A stretch of 64,000 nucleotides of DNA from Gordonia hankookensis (GTDB lineage Bacteria > Actinomycetota > Actinomycetes > Mycobacteriales > Mycobacteriaceae), in contig NZ_JACWMS010000005.1 of assembly GCF_014673215.1 (NCBI RefSeq), positions 248,001 through 312,000 of the forward strand, read 5' to 3'. Position 1 is the stretch's first letter. The number at the start of each line of letters is the position of its first letter. The position numbers and the translations under genes are program-made. Shown piece by piece: positions 61,227 through 64,000 of this stretch. A model generated the notes under the pieces. The model worked only from the letters and a program-made list of their open reading frames with translations. It searched no databases and was not told the DNA's origin.

Positions 61227-62916
61227 CGAGCTCCTTCGTTTGATCTTCGGGCCCCGCGTGGTCCTTCGTCACTGCCTGGCCGACGGGCTGTGCCAGGTCC
61301 GCGGAAGCGGGGTCTGTGACTCGGCGATGTGGGCTGCGTTGCCTGAATGAGAACCTAGTATGCCGTCCCACCGCGAACAAAAGCCCCACCGCCGCGATGA
61401 TCATCGCCACGGTCTGCGGCCAGCTCCCCAACCGGGTCGCAGGCGTGATGTCGCTGCGCAAGGGCAATCGGCTCGACAGCACTGCGGGGCTGAAGATGCC
61501 GCTCTGAGCGGTGATCATCCCGTCGGGATCGATGATCGCGCTGACACCGCTGGTGGCGGCGACCACAACGGCACGTCCGTGTTCGACTGCTCGCACCTGC
61601 GACATGGCGAGCTGCTGATAGGTCATCTCGGTGCGGCCGAACGTCGCATTGTTGGTCGGCACATAGAGGATCTGGGCGCCGTCGTCGACCGCCGCGCGCG
61701 CCGATCTGTCGAAGGCGACCTCCCAGCACGTCGAGACGCCGACCTGTACGGGTCCCGACCGCCCCGGCACGGTCAGCGTCGACGATCCGGAGCCCGGCCG
61801 GAAGTTGCCTGCCATGTCCGCATATGAGGAGAACTTCCGGAAGAAGCCGCGCCACGGCAGATACTCGCCGAAGGGCTGGATGATGTGCTTGTCGTAGCGA
61901 TCGACGGGGCCACGCTCCTGATCCCAGACCAGAACGGTGTTGGTCGGCCGGCCGTCGGGGTTCATCACGAGGGTGCCCACCAGGATCGGCGCGCCGACCG
62001 AAACCGACGCAGCGGTGATCTCCTGCGCGGCGTCCGGGTTGGTGAGCGGCGAGATGTCCGAGGCATTCTCCGGCCACGCCACGAAGTCGGGTTGCTCGGC
62101 GTTGCCGCTACGAACGGCATCGGCTAGTCGTTCGGTCTGCCGGACGTGGTTGTCGAGAACCGCGCGTCGCTGTGCGTTGAACTCCAGTCCGAGCCGCGGC
62201 ACATTGCCCTGGACGGCCGACACCTGCGCCGACGACGACGCGACGTTGCGATCGACGGTGCCGGGGGTCAGTGCGATGGCACAGATCGGGCCGATCAGGG
62301 CGAGGACGACGGCCAGTGCAGCTCCGCGGACCACCGCTCGACCATGGTGCTCGCCGTCGCGGACGGCCGTGACGACGATCTGACACAACCACGCGATCGA
62401 CGCGCCCAGGAGTGCCACCGCGGCCGAGAGTCCCGGCGCCCCCAAGACCGATGCCATGGGCAGCAACGGTCCGTCGACCTGACTGAATGCTGCTCTCCCC
62501 CAAGGGAATCCGCCGAACGGGAAGGCCGATCGCAAACCCTCGACCGCCACCCAGGACAGGGTGAACCAGACGGGCGGGACCGGCAGCCGCATGGTGAGCA
62601 CGGCGATCACCCCGAAGAGCGCGAGAAACACCGACAGCACCGCGGCAAGCGCCAACCACGGCAGCGGGCCGACGTAGACGCCGATCCACGGGAGCAGCGG
62701 CACGAAGAACGCCAGTCCGAAGACGAAGCCGAGCCAGGCCCCGGTGCGGACCCGTGGGCGACCGGCGCCCAGGAGGACCGCCATCAGGCCGAGGCCGACG
62801 ACCGCGAGGAACCAGAGGTTGCGGGGCGGAAAGGCCGCCCACATGGCGATGCCCGCGACCACGGCGACGATCGTCTGGGCCGACAGCACGGTCCACGCGG
62901 ACCGGGGTGATCTCAC
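61213..62916 (-). CDS. lnt: Apolipoprotein N-acyltransferase (Lnt)
   Basis: A 567-residue membrane enzyme that adds the third acyl chain to lipoproteins. The first 210 residues have about six TM segments; the C-terminal half is the nitrilase-like periplasmic domain. Catalytic Glu283 is in VAWPENASD, Lys343 in [14 protein letters not shown], Cys397 in [11 protein letters not shown], with spacing as in E. coli Lnt. GTG 62916 is chosen because it overlaps the amidohydrolase stop by 4 nt (GTGA) and starts just before TM1. The end overlaps ppm1 by 14 bp. The two halves of the M. tuberculosis Lnt-Ppm1 fusion are separate genes here. Confidence 0.95.
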   Translation of the reverse strand: MRSPRSAWTVLSAQTIVAVVAGIAMWAAFPPRNLWFLAVVGLGLMAVLLGAGRPRVRTGAWLGFVFGLAFFVPLLPWIGVYVGPLPWLALAAVLSVFLALFGVIAVLTMRLPVPPVWFTLSWVAVEGLRSAFPFGGFPWGRAAFSQVDGPLLPMASVLGAPGLSAAVALLGASIAWLCQIVVTAVRDGEHHGRAVVRGAALAVVLALIGPICAIALTPGTVDRNVASSSAQVSAVQGNVPRLGLEFNAQRRAVLDNHVRQTERLADAVRSGNAEQPDFVAWPENASDISPLTNPDAAQEITAASVSVGAPILVGTLVMNPDGRPTNTVLVWDQERGPVDRYDKHIIQPFGEYLPWRGFFRKFSSYADMAGNFRPGSGSSTLTVPGRSGPVQVGVSTCWEVAFDRSARAAVDDGAQILYVPTNNATFGRTEMTYQQLAMSQVRAVEHGRAVVVAATSGVSAIIDPDGMITAQSGIFSPAVLSSRLPLRSDITPATRLGSWPQTVAMIIAAVGLLFAVGRHTRFSFRQRSPHRRVTDPASADLAQPVGQAVTKDHAGPEDQTKELGGIG

Positions 62917-64000
62917 GCGGGGCCGCCGTCGAGCGCCCCGCCGTCGAACACGACGGTGTCGCGGTGGACGGTGCGGACGCATCTCGGAAGTCGCGCCCCG
63001 GGGGCGATGTCCGGAAGGGCCGGCACCCGCGAGCGGGGGTCGGTCGACCAGCGCTGCACCCCGGCGTGGGATCCGGCGACCACGAGATCGTCGATATCCC
63101 AGACCGCGTAGCTCGCAGGAGCCCCGGGGACGAGCGTCCCGGTGAGCCCATCGTTGACGCCTGCGGCCCGCCAGCCACCTCGGGTCGACGCGGCGAACGC
63201 GCCGCGGGCGGAGATCGCGTTGCGGGGTTGGTGGTGGTGCACCGCCGCCCGGATGGACGACCACGGATCGATCGGTGTCACCGGCGCGTCGGACGAGAAG
63301 GCCAGGATCACCCCTTCGCGGGCGTGTCCGGCGAAGTTGTTCAGCCCGGCGGTGCGCGGAACTCCGAGACGTTGCTCATAGAGCTCGCCCGGCCCGCCCC
63401 ATTCCGCGTCGAACAGCGGCTGCATGCTCGCGACGACACCGCAACGTGCCAAGACCACGGCCTGCTCGGTCGACACCATCTCGGCATGTTCGAGTCGGTG
63501 GGCGCACCGGGCCAGTGCCGGTGTGCCGAGTTCGGCGGCGAGTTCCTGGAACGCTGCGACCACCGAAGCCGTTGCCGCGTCGCCGATCACATGGAACCCG
63601 GCCTGGATGCCGATCACGGTGCACGCCCGGATGTGGTCGCGGATGGTCTCGTAGTCGAGATAGCTGATGCCGGTGTGGCCGGGGTGGTCGGCGTACGGCT
63701 CGGTCAGCCAGGCGGTGTGCGAGCCGATCGCCCCGTCGATGAAGAGATCGCCCGCCAGGGCGTCGGCATGGCTGATCGCCAGGAGTTCGCGGGCATGCTC
63801 GGCGCTCTGGACGGCCTGACCCCAGTAGCGACGCACCTCGACCGGATGGTCGAGGTCGGCGAGTGCGAGGAAGTCGTCGAGACCGCTGATGTCGGGCCCG
63901 CCGTTCTCGTGGACGGCGACGACACCATGTGCGGCCGCGGTGTCGAGGGCGCGGCGCTGGGCGCGGGTGCGCTGTGCCGCGGTGACCAGTTGACGGGCCG
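62913..64000 (-). CDS. Amidohydrolase family protein (YtcJ-like), 5' end beyond window
   Basis: The C-terminal 361 residues of an amidohydrolase; the frame is open to the right edge, so the N-terminus is outside the window. Metal-site blocks of the YtcJ/DUF-type amidohydrolases are visible: DLFIDGAIGSHTAWLTEPYA, FHVIGDAATASVVAAF (His), CAHRLEHAEMVSTEQ and LAFSSDAPVTPIDPWSSIRA (Asp). It is the first visible gene of a coupled set amidohydrolase-lnt-ppm1, overlapping lnt by 4 nt. Substrate unknown. Confidence 0.9.
   Translation of the reverse strand, partial: ARQLVTAAQRTRAQRRALDTAAAHGVVAVHENGGPDISGLDDFLALADLDHPVEVRRYWGQAVQSAEHARELLAISHADALAGDLFIDGAIGSHTAWLTEPYADHPGHTGISYLDYETIRDHIRACTVIGIQAGFHVIGDAATASVVAAFQELAAELGTPALARCAHRLEHAEMVSTEQAVVLARCGVVASMQPLFDAEWGGPGELYEQRLGVPRTAGLNNFAGHAREGVILAFSSDAPVTPIDPWSSIRAAVHHHQPRNAISARGAFAASTRGGWRAAGVNDGLTGTLVPGAPASYAVWDIDDLVVAGSHAGVQRWSTDPRSRVPALPDIAPGARLPRCVRTVHRDTVVFDGGALDGGPA

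Noticed and set aside
62917-63264. N-terminal extension of Lnt to 63264
   Set aside because: The extra 116 residues are Arg/Gly-rich and overlap the amidohydrolase; GTG 62916 makes the coupled start.
1-64000. CRISPR arrays, tRNA, rRNA, IS or prophage genes
   Set aside because: No regularly spaced direct repeats beyond the two short tandem repeats, no transposase-, integrase- or capsid-like proteins, and no structural RNA recognised by eye.

Overview
This 64 kb window is high-GC DNA from an actinobacterium. The gene set points to the mycolic-acid group (Corynebacteriales), most like Gordonia or a close relative of Rhodococcus or Mycobacterium. The markers are RbpA (59930-60274), a split apolipoprotein N-acyltransferase/polyprenol-phosphate mannose synthase pair (61213-62916 and 60384-61226), a secreted cutinase-like esterase (4244-4954), a CYP136-type P450 (31044-32549), several F420/deazaflavin-type proteins and an exact KstR-consensus palindrome (15490-15503). 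The genus is inferred, not demonstrated. I saw no rRNA, tRNA, IS element, prophage or CRISPR array. The window reads as ordinary chromosome carrying a dense accessory load of redox enzymes and regulators.

Layout. 1-4.2 kb: GNAT, deazaflavin protein, MFS exporter and LysR regulator, then a decayed M15 peptidase. 4.2-10.6 kb: cutinase, then jetC-jetB-jetA (MksB/E/F), a condensin-like set with no JetD/MksG nuclease beside it. 10.8-14.6 kb: VOC protein with ArsR, esterase with DHA2 exporter, rhodanese. 14.6-18.6 kb: SDR, CYP199-type P450, phthalate-dioxygenase-type reductase and IclR regulator, a likely aromatic O-demethylation module. 18.7-24.8 kb: SRPBCC, TetR, an alpha/beta-hydrolase that has lost its catalytic residues, a hot-dog dehydratase pair, a small HTH gene with two operator copies, a two-component system and a USP-like protein. 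24.8-29.7 kb: three tandem paralogous AraC regulators and two alpha/beta-hydrolases. 29.7-38.6 kb: acyl-CoA dehydrogenase with CYP136, UvrA2-like ATPase, AraC with VOC protein, catalase.

38.7-44.5 kb is the most interesting stretch. A plant-type fatty-acid alpha-dioxygenase homologue, a catalase-fold protein and a large LAL/LuxR regulator lie end to end. Two copies of a 14-bp near-palindrome, 84 bp apart, precede them. This looks like a self-contained oxylipin-type lipid peroxide pathway with its own regulator. 44.5-52.9 kb: lipase, ThDP enzyme with metal-dependent cyclase-fold hydrolase and a deazaflavin protein, then a run of four redox genes (FAD oxidase, LLM F420-type enzyme, DUF1295 membrane reductase, NDH-like flavoprotein). 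53-57 kb: a pseudo-receiver/thioredoxin-reductase-like fusion, VOC, a small Cys protein, an MpaB/DUF2236 oxygenase and a DUF3263-like protein. 57.3-64 kb is core-like: class III cyclase, DUF475/TerC membrane protein, zinc-finger protein, rbpA with a strong terminator, ppm1, lnt, and an amidohydrolase running off the right edge.

Many neighbours overlap by 4 nt (ATGA or GTGA), and several convergent pairs overlap at their 3' ends. Start codons were set from Shine-Dalgarno sequences, overlaps and -10-like hexamers, and often differ from the longest open frame.
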